This document shows positions 22,089-33,229 of a stretch of 64,000 bases of DNA, piece by piece. The DNA is from Inonotus obliquus (taxonomy: Eukaryota; Basidiomycota; Agaricomycetes; Hymenochaetales; Hymenochaetaceae). The first letter of the stretch is position 1; every line of letters starts with the position of its first letter. The stretch covers positions 310,001-374,000 of the forward strand of contig JAJHTX010000013.1 of NCBI GenBank assembly GCA_032164295.1, in the 5' to 3' direction. A program made the translations under genes and the position numbers. The notes below the pieces were generated by a model. It searched no databases. It worked only from the letters and a program-made list of their open reading frames with translations, and was not told the origin of the DNA.

Positions 22089-22559
22089 GTAACAAATCTC
22101 TACTGCATCAAGTGGGACCCTTCTGGCAGGATTCATTTTTCACAGTTTTTGGTTTGGGCTTTCGGCTTGAAGAAAGAGAAGAAAGAGAACAAGAAGAAGG
22201 GTTAAAAGAAACTTTGTTACATTCAGGGTCCAGACCAGATCCATAGTATTCTTCTACACAGGGGCATAAGTCTGAGATCTGATATTGTCCGCAGCTATTA
22301 CAATAATCCGAGTCATCATCACTATCTACATTGGATAAGGTTTTTTTGGTTTTTTTGGTTTTTGGTTGTTTTGGGGGTGGGTTTTCTATGCTATTTTGTA
22401 TTTTACAAGTGCCCGTTCAAGAAAAAGTGCCCATTAAATAAATAAATCAAGCCCAAACCTATCCCAGTCAATGCCGCAATCACTGCTAGGACACCACAAA
22501 ATCCTCCTGTTGGTCAAGTGCCTCTTCTTCTTCAGATACGTCATCTTCTTTGACGTGGC

Positions 22560-23621
22560 TGAGGGTGTTTACCCAATTCTGTCTTTCATCCATTATCATC
22601 TGCTAGATGGACGCACGAATCTGCTTTACTTGCTTTGGGCAGCTGGCTTTGATGTGGCCAAGATTACTACAGTAATAGTAGCATCTCTCACAGCATGCTC
22701 GATCCATTTCTATAGGCTGTCCCCTTCCTCTAAATGTAATGCCCGTTGCATCACATTGGTCTGTCAGTGGTGCTGGTTTAGGAGGGGGGGGCCTCTGGTC
22801 AAGTTGCTGGTTTCGAGATCGGTTGGAATGGTGCATGGACTTTCTTTCGGTCATTCCAGCGCCTCTCCAGCTTGTCCAATTGGATGACAACTTTCTTCCA
22901 TCCTTCGTAGTCCGTTGGCAGTGTTCCTGACTGATATATACAGCATATAAGACCCTTCGGCACCACATTTTAGATCAATTGGATAAGGTAAGTATCATGG
23001 TTTTTGACGTAACCTGCTGTGCACCTCAGTATGTCGAACTTGCTGAAAAATGCTTCCGCAGTGTCTTTTCCCATGCAACAGTTGGCCAGTTCATTTTGCA
23101 CCGTTGCTTGCTTATTCGGGTCTTGGAACAACTCCTTTAGCAGCTTCAGGAACTTCTCCCAGTTAGGTTCTACTTCCTCATCCATAAGATATTCTTCGAC
23201 GTAATTCTTGGCCCACATGTTGGCAGTGCCTTCCTTCATGTACATACAATAGTATGAACAAGATTCTGTCTAAGTCCGCCTTGAAGTCATGTCAGTTTGC
23301 CCAAATGTACAGTTGGATAGACTGCATGAACTTGTCAAAGTCTCATCCATCAAACTCTTTGGGTTTTGCCATATGACTATTGCAGCTTCTGGGGTGGGAC
23401 TGTTCATCGGGTTTGTTAAGGATGCGGTCAATTTCTCTGTTGAAAGTGATAGCTCTTGCAATGCGGCCTACATCTTCTTTGGTTCAGATGGGTCCTTGTG
23501 GATTTCCTTCTAGCAGTGGAGGGAGTAGCATATCTCCTTCAGCCATTGGGAAAGTTCAGGAGGTTTTAGATGTGTCGGATGGAGGGTTTCGGATGGTTTG
23601 AAAGTCTACTGGTGATTGCAT
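22560..23621 (-). pseudogene. gag: gag of element 2
   Basis: Starts at an ATG at 23619-23621 (MQSPVDFQTIRNPP), then passes through MAEGDMLLPPLLEGNPQGPI and a capsid region with YMKEGTANMWAKNYVEE at 23245-22970. It ends with a zinc knuckle CYYCSNLGHIKASC at about 22640 after DATGITFRGRGQPIEMDRA. Stops and frameshifts break it into at least four frames. The order and spacing match the gag of element 1. Confidence 0.7.
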
Positions 23622-23695
23622 ACACCAGGGGATTACAAATTCTTCAGAGAGAATGGACGGTGACAACTACCAGTCTGCAGGTTAACCCTACCTAT

Positions 23696-25634
23696 TGTTA
23701 AAGACTAAGACACAAGCACAATTAGAGTTCTAATGATTCGTCTGTTCTCCGCAAGGCACTGCTAGTCTGTTGGATCTCACGATCCCTGTCAGACAGCGCT
23801 GATTGAAAGAGGTGTTTAGTCAACTGGCAAATAAGGCCAGGGGTAACACTTCACAATCGTTAAGAGGGTACAGATAATGTCAGGTAACTACTATGCAGGG
23901 TGTAAACAACGATAGTAGAGGTGGCAGGGGTAGGAGTCTGCTCAACGACGATATGAATCAAATAGGTTTAGTTGGAGTCGTTGCCTGTTAGATTGATGAC
24001 TACTGGGTAAGGTGGGTCACTGATGGGTTCAGGCATGGTTGAGTAGTAGCAGGGTGGCAGTCAACGCAGAGGTGGGACAGGGATCAGGACAACTTGGGGT
24101 CATCTCTGTTAGGACCAGTGCGGATCGGATCAGCAGACCGGCATTGATCGACTGATCAACACGATCGATGCACCAGAACAAGTCCACTCTCTCTGGCAGT
24201 ATTCGCAGTCCGTCTTGATAAGCGATGGGAAGTGCGGGGTGGTGCTTGTAGAGCGGAGTAGCAGCAGTACTTAGTCGGGGTCAAGGGACCGGCCGGACAC
24301 TAGTACCGATGATAAGAGTGGTAGCGAAGAAGAGAAGCTTTGTGGGGCTTCTTTGTATTCACTAGTACAGAAGAATTTTGCTGAGGGACATAGCCACCCT
24401 TGCTTGGCCTATTTATACCCGAAGCTTCTATCTATTGAGTTACCCGGGCTCCCTCGGGCACAGCCTCCTGATCTTTCCGAGCACAGCCCCTATCTTGTCC
24501 GATACCCCGCAATCTCCAATCGGGTGGCGATGCACTTCCGATTTCCTCCTGCCATCTTCCAGATCCTTCGATATGACTTCATACCTGGTCAGTGTACAGC
24601 AATCACGCCATCACCGGCCAATCCTGTGGCTGTGCGGAGTTCCATGCCTTCCGTACTGCTACGTCAGTCCTTCTCAAATGTTCCTTATGATGTCATGCAC
24701 AGCAACTCGAACAGTCTGCCATGTCTTCATCTTCTGCAGGTGCTGCTGGGTTGGTCAGCTGTCTCGGTTGACTTGGGCTTCCTTCCTCAACAGGATTAGC
24801 TCGATTATCAATCACCGGAGCGGCGGGCCTATATGGTTCTGCCTGTACCATGGCAGGTAACCCAGTCCTCCAGATCGTCGCTCGGCGATATCCGTCGGGT
24901 ATCCGTATCTCCGTTCCTTGCACCTGATTGCCACTGATCCCTTCCATGACGAAGGTTAAGATCGCCCCGTTGATCCGTTCCCTCGGTTGAGAGATTTCCA
25001 ATGCTATCATCCCCGGTAGTTGATTCTGCTCCGATTTCCATCATGCCACTATGTTGCCAAATAGATTATTGCGTAGTGCTTGATGTTCTCTTGTAGCTTC
25101 CGCATGTATTGGCCAGTCGAGTTGTATTGCCACTCATCGGCATAGCTGGGAATGTATCGATCTTCTTGTCCATGCAATTACACCTGCATTCGCAATGTAG
25201 TGTAACCCCCTTCCTGTCCAAACCGTAACTTCATGCAAGTATGCATTTAGTGTAGGTGTGAACAATGGTTGAGTTGTTCTGCAACCGTCGACCAATGGTG
25301 GTTGGTTCGAATTGAATACGGGTCACTTCGAAGCATATAATTTACTGCGTCCTCGAGTATCCATGTCTGCAGTATCCATGCTTCCTCATGTGCCTATTCA
25401 CAGAACCTGCATATTGGTGTATTGATTTGTCCTGGTAATGTCGAGCCCCAGGGACAATAGCGTGTGCGTGTATAATATGTTCGATCAAATTGTCTTTCCA
25501 TTCTCCTGGTCACGTGTCGTTAATGCTTTGTGCAAATCGCGTTTTGCACAAAGCGGGATGTCAGGTGTTCGTGGGAATTTATCGGGTTGTAGCGTCTCTG
25601 GATCTGCATGCCAAATAAGTCAATTTCTTCTGAC
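23696..25634 (-). repeat. long LTR-like block, minus orientation, limits uncertain
   Basis: The right edge reads, inverted, TGTCAGAAGAAATTG, and the left edge ends, inverted, GTCTTTAACA, both LTR-like. A TATA box (ggtataaatagg, minus strand) lies at about 24406-24417, and a hairpin TGCTTTGTGCAAA..TTTGCACAAAGC near 25530-25556 matches the one in the element 1 LTRs. Flanks (CCTAT and GAGGA) give no duplication. It separates element 2 gag from element 3 RT. Frames at 24353-24860 and 24693-25010 are not convincing genes. Confidence 0.4.
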
Positions 25635-28600
25635 AGAGGAACTGGAAGAGACGGACAGGATATACTTCACATGGTACTACGAAACTCGTCAGGTTGACTC
25701 TGCCACTATAAACTCGCCTTTTGTTAAAGAATTTGAAGACGTGTTCAGTGCAGAAGAATTTGATCAACTACCAGAACGTCGCTCATGGGATCACGCTATC
25801 AAGCTCACACCAGGGTTCAAGCTCACTGATTGCAAGATCTACCCACTAACCCGAAATGAGCAACTAGCACTAGACGAGTTTCTTGAAGAAAACCTCCGTA
25901 ATGGCCGCATTCGCCCCTCGAAATCCCCGATGGCATCTCCTTTCTTCTTTATCAAGAAAAAGGATGAAAAGCTGAGACCTGTTCAAGACTACCAGAAGCT
26001 AAATGAAGCCACAGTCAAAAACAAATATCCGCTGCCACTAATACAGGAACTCATAGATGCTACACGTCATGCCAAACACTTCACCAAGCTTGATGTACGT
26101 TGGGGATACAACAACATACGTATCAAAGAGGGTGTTAGGAATCTGCTCTCGTAAGCATTATTCAATTCCTTCTTTTTCCTTTTTCATCATCCCTTCTTTT
26201 ATCTTCCAATGTTGTGACTCGAACCCATGACCCCTCACTCCTTTCTTTCTTATTAGATAATGACTGAACCGCCAACTGACACTTGTTGGTCTGTGCACTG
26301 TCTTTGATGTTGGTCTGTGCACACTTAATGTCATAGATAGTCCCACGGTCCAATACAGTATAAAAGGAGTAGGGAGTTCACCTTAGCCACCTCGGCTTTG
26401 GTATCTTCTCTACCTCCCGGTGTTAAGTCAAACTTGGTGTGCTGTTCTTCTAAGGGAGCGAAGCTCACCTCAACACTGCGCTTTGTAAGTGTAGTAAGCT
26501 GGCTGGGATGGGATGATTGCCAAGCTCACTCCTCCATTGTCGACATGGCTGCGGCTGGCTTGTGATGGTGAACTCCGGAGATATGTGTTCGTGCCTCTGT
26601 CTCCAGGTGTTGGTCTTTATGGTTGGCATGGGTTTGCTGTTATAGGTTAGCATTTGTAGTCTACGTCTTCGACGTACTCTTCGACGTACTCCTCTAGGAT
26701 CCGGGTATCCCCGCGGCCTAAGTCCACTCTCGCAACGTGCTAGAGATGGTTGGCGAGACCCTCGCTCCCCGCTGTCTGTCTCGAAGTCTCTTTTGCGCTA
26801 TTCTCTGATCGTCTACTAGTCTAGTCTGCTGGCCTGACGATGACCCTCCTCTTGACCTTGTAGGAGAAGTGCTCAAGTGTCAACTGTAAGTATAATCCCT
26901 TTCACGAGTTGCTTAGGTGTTATGGTGCGCACCTCCCTTGCGGAGAGTCCCTGCATGCTATCTTGTCAATGTGACGAACGAAGAATGTCTCGACCTCACA
27001 GTTGAGCGTGTTGGCCTCCTCTTACGCTGGAGACGTAGTTCAGTGATAGGATTATTACCTTGCCCGGCGATGTAATGTCGACCGTGTATTCCGATAAGTC
27101 CTCCATCCTTTCACCCCTGCCCCCTCTCTCTTCCGATCTTGACGTTGTAGAGGATCAAGGGTGCTATGCCAATCCTTCACGGGTGCGGACAGTGCTCTGG
27201 TGATACAATGTTGAGGTCACCCCTATACCAATGTCCGGCACCTCACTGGATGTCACCTTTCAAGGCAGAGCTGTTACTGTATCACAAACAGGGTTCGACG
27301 AGGTGTACTATACTCATCATAGGAGTGCTTGTTGGTGAGACTCTAGTATGTGTGTTGATGTGCTAGGTGTACAGGCGCAGGGAGCAGAGTCGTACTGTGT
27401 TACAAATGACGGTGTAAGGGCATTACCGATAGCTCTTAATGTAGTCTGCTGGAGAGTGTTGCGTAGTAGACGCACCAGTAGTGCTCTGGGTTATTAAAGC
27501 ACATACACCTCCATCTACGATGTTGGTGCCAGCCTCGTGGTTGGGTGGCTTAACCACCTGATCTCTTGGCTGAGGGATGTGCCTGAGATAGGATGTCATG
27601 GTGTTCTGTAGATGGTGGGATGTAGTTCCTCGCCTGAGGTTGCAGAGTTGTACTGCGTAACAAACAACATCGTGACACATGGACATTAGCGTGTCTCTCT
27701 GATGTCCTCTTAGTAGGATAGACTGGTGGGTGGTTGTGTAGTAGATGTACCTGAGTCATCCAGGGATATTAAACGAGGTTACCAAGAGTGTGCCTTACCT
27801 TATGTGTTGCCTTCCTTCGGTGATGTACCTTCTTGGTTTAGGGGTTATACCTCTAGACCTCGTACTCTGGGATATACATGCTATGGGTGTAGGAACCCCA
27901 GGGCCGTTGTTACCTTCCCTCCGACGTGTTGCGTGGGTACCGTCCCCTCCTCAACTCCGAAGCTCTTTAGGTTAGTAGTGGTGGTTTGACTGCTGCTGAC
28001 CTTCCTCTCTCGTCTTCCTTGACGACCGTACCGACCCCTTGTCTTCTTCCGGATCTCCTCGACGCTACGTCCTTGTATCGTCCTAGAGATCCTCCTCTCT
28101 TACCCCTTAGGATATGGTTGTGTGGGTTATTCCCTCGTGACCTCGTCCTACCTCCCCACGTGATACTGCTCGGCTCCCCGTGCCGAGGTACGTAAGGCTA
28201 TGCTAGGTTTACGCCTTTCAGAGGGAGACGAATGGAAGGCTGCTTTCAGGACCAATCGAGGACTGTTTGAACCTACGGTGATGTTCTTTGGACTTACGAA
28301 CTCACCTGCTACCTTCCAAGGATTCATGAACGAGATCTTCCGAGACTTAGTTAACGAAGGAAATGTCGTCATATACTTAGATGACATTCTTATATTTGCA
28401 GAAGACCAAGACCATCATGACACCTTAGTGCGGAAAGTCCTTCGGGTATTGAGACAATACAAACTCTATCTACGATATGAGAAGTGTTCGTTTTCCCAAC
28501 CAACTATAGAATACCTGAGACACATCATTGGAAATGGTGAAGTACGCATGGATCCTTGTAAGGTAGCTGCGGTACAAGAATGGCCAAGACCGATGAACAA

Positions 28601-30784
28601 GAAGGAATTACAACAGTTTATCGGCTTCGTCAACTACTACTGCAGGTTCATCAAAGGCTTTAGTGGAATTGCAAAGCCACTGCATGTCCTCACTGGCAAC
28701 ACAGATTGGAAATGGAGTGAAGAGGAACAAAAAGCATTCGACCAACTGAGACGAGCCATTACAGAAGAACCAGTACTAGCAGTTCCTACTGATGACGGCC
28801 AGTTTCATGTCGAAGCAGGCTCGTCCAACTTCACAAACGGAGCGGTACTTTCTCAACTAATTGACGGAAAATGGTGGCCTATTGCATATCGATCTCAAGC
28901 ACTATCCTCGATGGAATGCAATTATGAGATCTATGACTGAGAGTTGCTGGCAATCATGGAGGCACTTCAGGAATGGCGCCAATACCTCTTAATGGCGCCA
29001 ATACCTCTTGACATACCTTTGAAATCTGGACAGATCACCTTAACCTCCAGTACTTCAAAAAGCCCCACAAGCTCAATTATCATCAAGTCCGCTGGCTCAC
29101 TGAACTCACAGAATACGACTTCGTCCTTATTTATAAACCAGGTCGCGAAATGACAAAAGCAGACCTCCTCTCGAGACGAGCAGGACATGAGAGGGGGGAG
29201 AACAACGATGCTGACCTCGTTTTGCTAAAACCTGAATGGTTCGTCAATGAATTAGAGACAGCCATCAGTATGAACGATATCGAATTGTTGCAGAGGATCA
29301 AGCATGCCAGCAAGAATCGAGACCGTCGAGTAGAGAAGGCACTGCAGAGTGAAGAGAAGGACTGGACCGAAGATGAGATGGGCATAGTGACATGGCAAGA
29401 TCGCATCTACATCCCCAAGGACAGACAGTTGCGCGAAGACATCATATGCCAGCACCACGATTCCCCACTAGCAGGACATCCAGGGAGATACAAAACCCAG
29501 GAATTAATCACACAAAACTACTGGTGGCCAGGAATCCAACATAATGTTCGAGAATACATAACAGGATGCGACACCTGTCAAAGAATGAAACCTCGTCGAG
29601 TCAAACCGGCAGCCCCACTGGTACCAAACAAAATACCAACGGAACCATGGAAGGTGATCTCCATAGACCTAATTGGAGAGTTACCTGAATCGCAAGGATA
29701 CAATGCCATCTGTGTAATCATCGATCGATTTAGCAAACAAGTCCATGCCATACCGACAACCACAGAAGTAACCTCGGAAGGTGTTGCACGAACACTACGC
29801 GATCATGTGTTCAAACTCCATGGTATCCCTGAAAAGGTTATCAGTGACCGGGGTCCTCAGTCCGTATCTAGCTTCATGAAGGACCTCTATAAGCTCCTAG
29901 GAATAACAGGCAACCCGTCCATGGCTTATCACCCTCAGACGGATGGACAAACGGAGAGGATTAACCAAGAAATTGAACAATACCTTTGAATCTTCGTCAA
30001 CCATCGTCAGACGGACTGGGCAGATTGGTTAGCCCTGGCTGAATTCAGTTACAATGACCGAGAACAATCGTCCACAGGCATGTCACCATTCTTTGTTAAC
30101 TACGGCAGACACCCCAACAAAATTACACACCCCAGATGAGAAGTAGCAAATGAATCAGCCGACCAATTTGCAAAGAGAATGAAGTGGATAAGGACAGAAA
30201 CAGAGGCGGTGTTGAAGAAGGCAGCAGCTACCATGAAGAGGTTCTACAACCGAAGCAAGGGACAGTCCATCGAGTATCAACCAGGAGATCAGATTATGCT
30301 CGAAAATACCAATCTAACTCCCCTACGTCCCATGAAGAAGTTGTCAGAAAAACGCTATGGGCCCTTCAAGGTTATCAAGAAGGTGGGAGCCTCAGCCTAT
30401 GAACTACAAATACCTCGGACTTGGAAAGGACGAATACACCCTGTCTTCAATGAAGTGTTGCTTTCACCTTACCATAAACCAAAGTTCTCAGGACAACAGC
30501 AAGAACCGCCGCCTCCACCGGAGATAGTTGAAGAAACCACCAAATACGAAGTGGAACAAGTAGTCGATGTCAAGGTGCAGCGAGATAAGTGGAAGTTTTT
30601 AGTGCATTGGAAAGGCTACCCCGCAGAACAGCGTACTTGGGAGCCAGTGGAAAACCTGATGCATGCGAAAGAGGCCATTCGCGATTTCTATACCCACAAT
30701 CCTGGTGCACCCCAACCTCTTGATACCACCATATTCAACTCTCTCCGTTTCCGTCCCCTCTTCCAGTTCACTGAACCATCCTGA
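25635..30784 (+). pseudogene. pol: pol of element 3, split by an insertion
   Basis: RT begins at EFEDVFSAEEFDQLPERRSW, stops at IRIKEG (26132) and resumes exactly at GDEWKAAFRTNRG (28226). RT has VIYLDDILIF. RNase H reads HVEAGSSNF, so the first Asp is Gly. In-frame TGA codons sit at 28938, 29987 and 30137, each explained by CGA to TGA. A 19-base tandem duplication near 28972-29010 shifts the frame. Integrase (CDTCQRMK, IDLIGELPES, SDRGPQ) and the chromodomain (TKYEVEQVVDV..LVHWKGYPAEQRTWEP) end at FTEPS (30784). Confidence 0.85.
26133..28220 (+). mobile_element. family-E long solo LTR-like insert
   Basis: 2,088 bases starting TGTTAGGAATC and ending CGCCTTTCA, with GAGGG at 26128-26132 and 28221-28225. 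Removing the insert and one GAGGG rejoins the RT frame exactly. A TATA motif (gtataaaagg) lies near 26358. No gag or pol was seen, so it behaves as a solo LTR of a large element. A second, inverted copy lies at 51342 to about 54230. Short frames inside (for example 27166-27366 and 27726-27989) are not conserved enough to call. Confidence 0.75.
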
Positions 30785-30819
30785 AGCAATCGAGACAATT
30801 GCCTTAAACGGGGGGGTGA

Positions 30820-31210
30820 TGTCATGAACGCTCTTATTTCCTTTTCTTTTATCTCCCTCTTTACTTACATCATCATATCCTTTACTAATCATGCTTACTA
30901 TGATCCTATTACTAATAACCCTTCCTTACTAATTCCTTTCTATCATCTGACCTTAGTCCGTTCCGGAAGATTCCGGGGACCTTCTATGATGTTCTATCTC
31001 ATTCCATGACTCGTATATAGATAGTAGATAGTTCACGCACTCTCAGGGTATAAGTAGGAGGCGTGTTCACCTGTATTCCCCAGTTTCGACCTTGTCAATA
31101 CACTGGCTAATGTCGTTCAAGCTCACTTTCCCCTCTCCCCTCTATTCTCTCTGATCAAGTTAGTGTAGCCTGGCCCTCTATTGTGAGCTGGCCTAAGTGC
31201 GTCGCTGACA
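30820..31210 (+). repeat. 3' LTR of element 3
   Basis: 391 bases, TGTCATGAACGC..GTCGCTGACA, preceded by a G-run purine tract (30810-30816). It is the inverse counterpart of 17760-18156. Confidence 0.85.
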
Positions 31211-31261
31211 CATACACCCCTCGTCTCAGTATTTCAGTACCGGACGCGATCTCGCACATTT
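31211..31261 (+). repeat. last 51 bases of a family-G LTR (G6)
   Basis: CATACACCCCTCG..GATCTCGCACATTT equals the 3' end of family G. It joins directly to element 3 on the left and to an L5 copy on the right, so both neighbours cut into it or were joined by recombination. Confidence 0.7.
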
Positions 31262-32701
31262 ATTGGTCTAATACTATTATTGTAATGTTTGTTATACTGA
31301 CAACTAAGTGTGACCTTAACTATCTGTACTAACACTGGTTATACACGATAAGAGAGGTATGAGAGGTCGATGTTCAGCACACTTCGATCAATTGGCACTC
31401 AGGCTGACAATAGGGAGAGACAGTCTAGCTACAATCTGTATTTTAACTAAGCTTCGATTCACACAATTGATTGGCTAAGTAGTGTCGCTCTTAAGTACTT
31501 CTTGGATTCTTAGTATGCAAGATGATTTATCAATCAACTGGAGATCCTTTGTGGGGGTCTCTGGACTTGGATTAAACTGCTGGGTTGGCCCTACAATGGC
31601 CTCCTATTTATACTATTTTACATGCCTGCCTAGTATAGGAATTATGGGCTGTTGGTCCGTTCGCCTCATTGTATCTACTTTCAGACCTAGTCATACTCGA
31701 TGCTAGTTGCATTGCATTGCATTATGACTTGTTCACATCGGTTCCAGTCATACCTGTTTCTTCATGACTCTAAATACCTTATGTCATATTCCTATTACCC
31801 TCCAGTCCTTGTCTTAGTAATCTATCTCCTTCCACCTAGCTTTGTACCACTTTATTTGACGTTAGTGGTGTATTATGTTGTCAAGGTCCATAACATGTGA
31901 TCAGCGTCGAAGCTGTTGATCCTGTGCCATACTTGGTAATGTTTGGGTTACGTGCCATATGAGTGTCTGTATCGGCTCTGTCTGTGTTCCCACACTTCGC
32001 CATCTTGGTATTGTTATTGCCCTAGGTGTATCAATATTATTAATCACTTGCTGCACTCTAGTGTATCCTGGTGCTACTGCTATCTCTGCTAGTAATCTGC
32101 CTCGGATTCCTTTGATCCTTATTATTCCTCCATGTCGATCTTCCTTTAGTTCTACAACTGTTCTTCCTCCTGTCAGTAATTGCTTAAGCCTTCAGACTAG
32201 ATACTCAGTCCACTTAAAGGCTGACTCTCTCCTACTTGTTCAGGTTCATTCCTGTATGGAATGTCAATGTCTAGTATTGTCACATCGCATTGGTGATTGC
32301 TTTGTTATGAAGCAACATTCCGTATTCCTGTTGCCATTAGGAAGTAATGATTATTGTATGAGAGTAATCTGACTTCTCGTTCATAAGCCTTCTGTGCAAT
32401 TGTATTTGGGTCATAGTTCATTACAATGAATCGTCTCCTAATCATAATGTCCGATTGTCCTTTAATGATTGCTGAGTATGTTAACTCCCTCAGTATCTCT
32501 CGGAGTAGCTTCTCTGCTATCTCATGTGCTAGTCTACATGTACTACAATACTGTAACACTCCTGATCTTGGTGTTGCTGGTATTATTAGCTATTGTAGTG
32601 CTCGTGTAACCGCATTTAACCTTTCCTGTATCCAATTCATATTGGGATCACTTGGTTATTAATCAGGCTTAGTAATAGTGAATTGTATTGCCTTTCTAAC
32701 A
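31262..32701 (-). mobile_element. L5 LTR-like unit, minus copy, truncated
   Basis: Inverse of 56308-59630 without the nested H2 insert. The right edge ends TTTCTAACA at 32701, and the left edge is cut at 31262. A TATA motif (inverted tagtataaatagg) lies near 31603-31615. On the minus strand, 32559-32305 encodes MLQYCSTCRLAHEIAEKLL, and the following sequence still matches the L5 frame of the other copy with a stop and a frameshift. Confidence 0.7.
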
Positions 32702-33229
32702 GTCTCAACAAGTCTCACACATGTCACCATTGACGAAAAAGTAACTACCTACCATTTTTTTGCTATTGATAACTTTGAATCTCTAGCAAGAATCACGCAG
32801 ATAGCTCCATTTGCTAGACTTTAAAAAAATGAAATCGAAAAATTGATGGGACAAGCTATGAGTGAATCAAAAAGCATTGATGGACCATTAATGAAGCAAT
32901 TGCAGCACAGGTGGTGCTGTTTCTTATCAGTCTAAGAGAAAACTACAGAATCAAACAAAACAGTTAGTTTCTAGTTGAATAGCTTGCTAGTTCTTAGATA
33001 AAAAAAATCAAATGTACATCTTACCGAGGATTACGAACTGGCATTTGCCAGTTCATCTTGACAATACTCGAGGTGTACTGAACAGGACTTATTTGCACCC
33101 TTTTCTCAGCCAGAGAAGGGGCCAAGTGGTAAATCAGAATATTTGACCTGTCAGGCAAAAGTGTATAATCATTAGTTTGAGAAGGCAAAGCAAGTTGCAA
33201 TCACATTTTACCAAGCACTTACATACAGT
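32702..33229. other. no gene recognised
   Basis: AT-rich DNA between the L5 copy and the KDZ gene. It may contain the 3' flank or end of the KDZ element; no clear terminal repeat was found. Confidence 0.3.

Larger units (their letters stand above)
17760..23695 (-). mobile_element. element 2: decayed Ty3/gypsy chromovirus
   Basis: 3' LTR at 17760-18156 (397 bases, TGTCAGCGAC..GTTCATGACA), purine-tract complement at 18157-18175, then chromodomain, integrase, RNase H, RT, protease and gag toward higher coordinates. The 5' LTR of the same type was not found; a different LTR-like block starts at 23696. Together with element 3 it forms a head-to-head pair. Confidence 0.85.
25635..31210 (+). mobile_element. 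element 3: 5'-truncated copy of the element 2 family, plus strand
   Basis: Begins inside the protease-RT linker (EELEETDRIYFTWYYETR), continues through RT, RNase H, integrase and chromodomain, and ends in a 3' LTR at 30820-31210. A 2.09-kb LTR-like insert at 26133-28220 splits RT. Without it, the arm is about 3.5 kb and mirrors 17760-21240 of element 2. Confidence 0.85.

Noticed and set aside
24353..25010. Overlapping frames of 148, 160 and 105 residues
   Set aside because: They sit around a TATA box in an LTR-like block and show no family features or splice structure.
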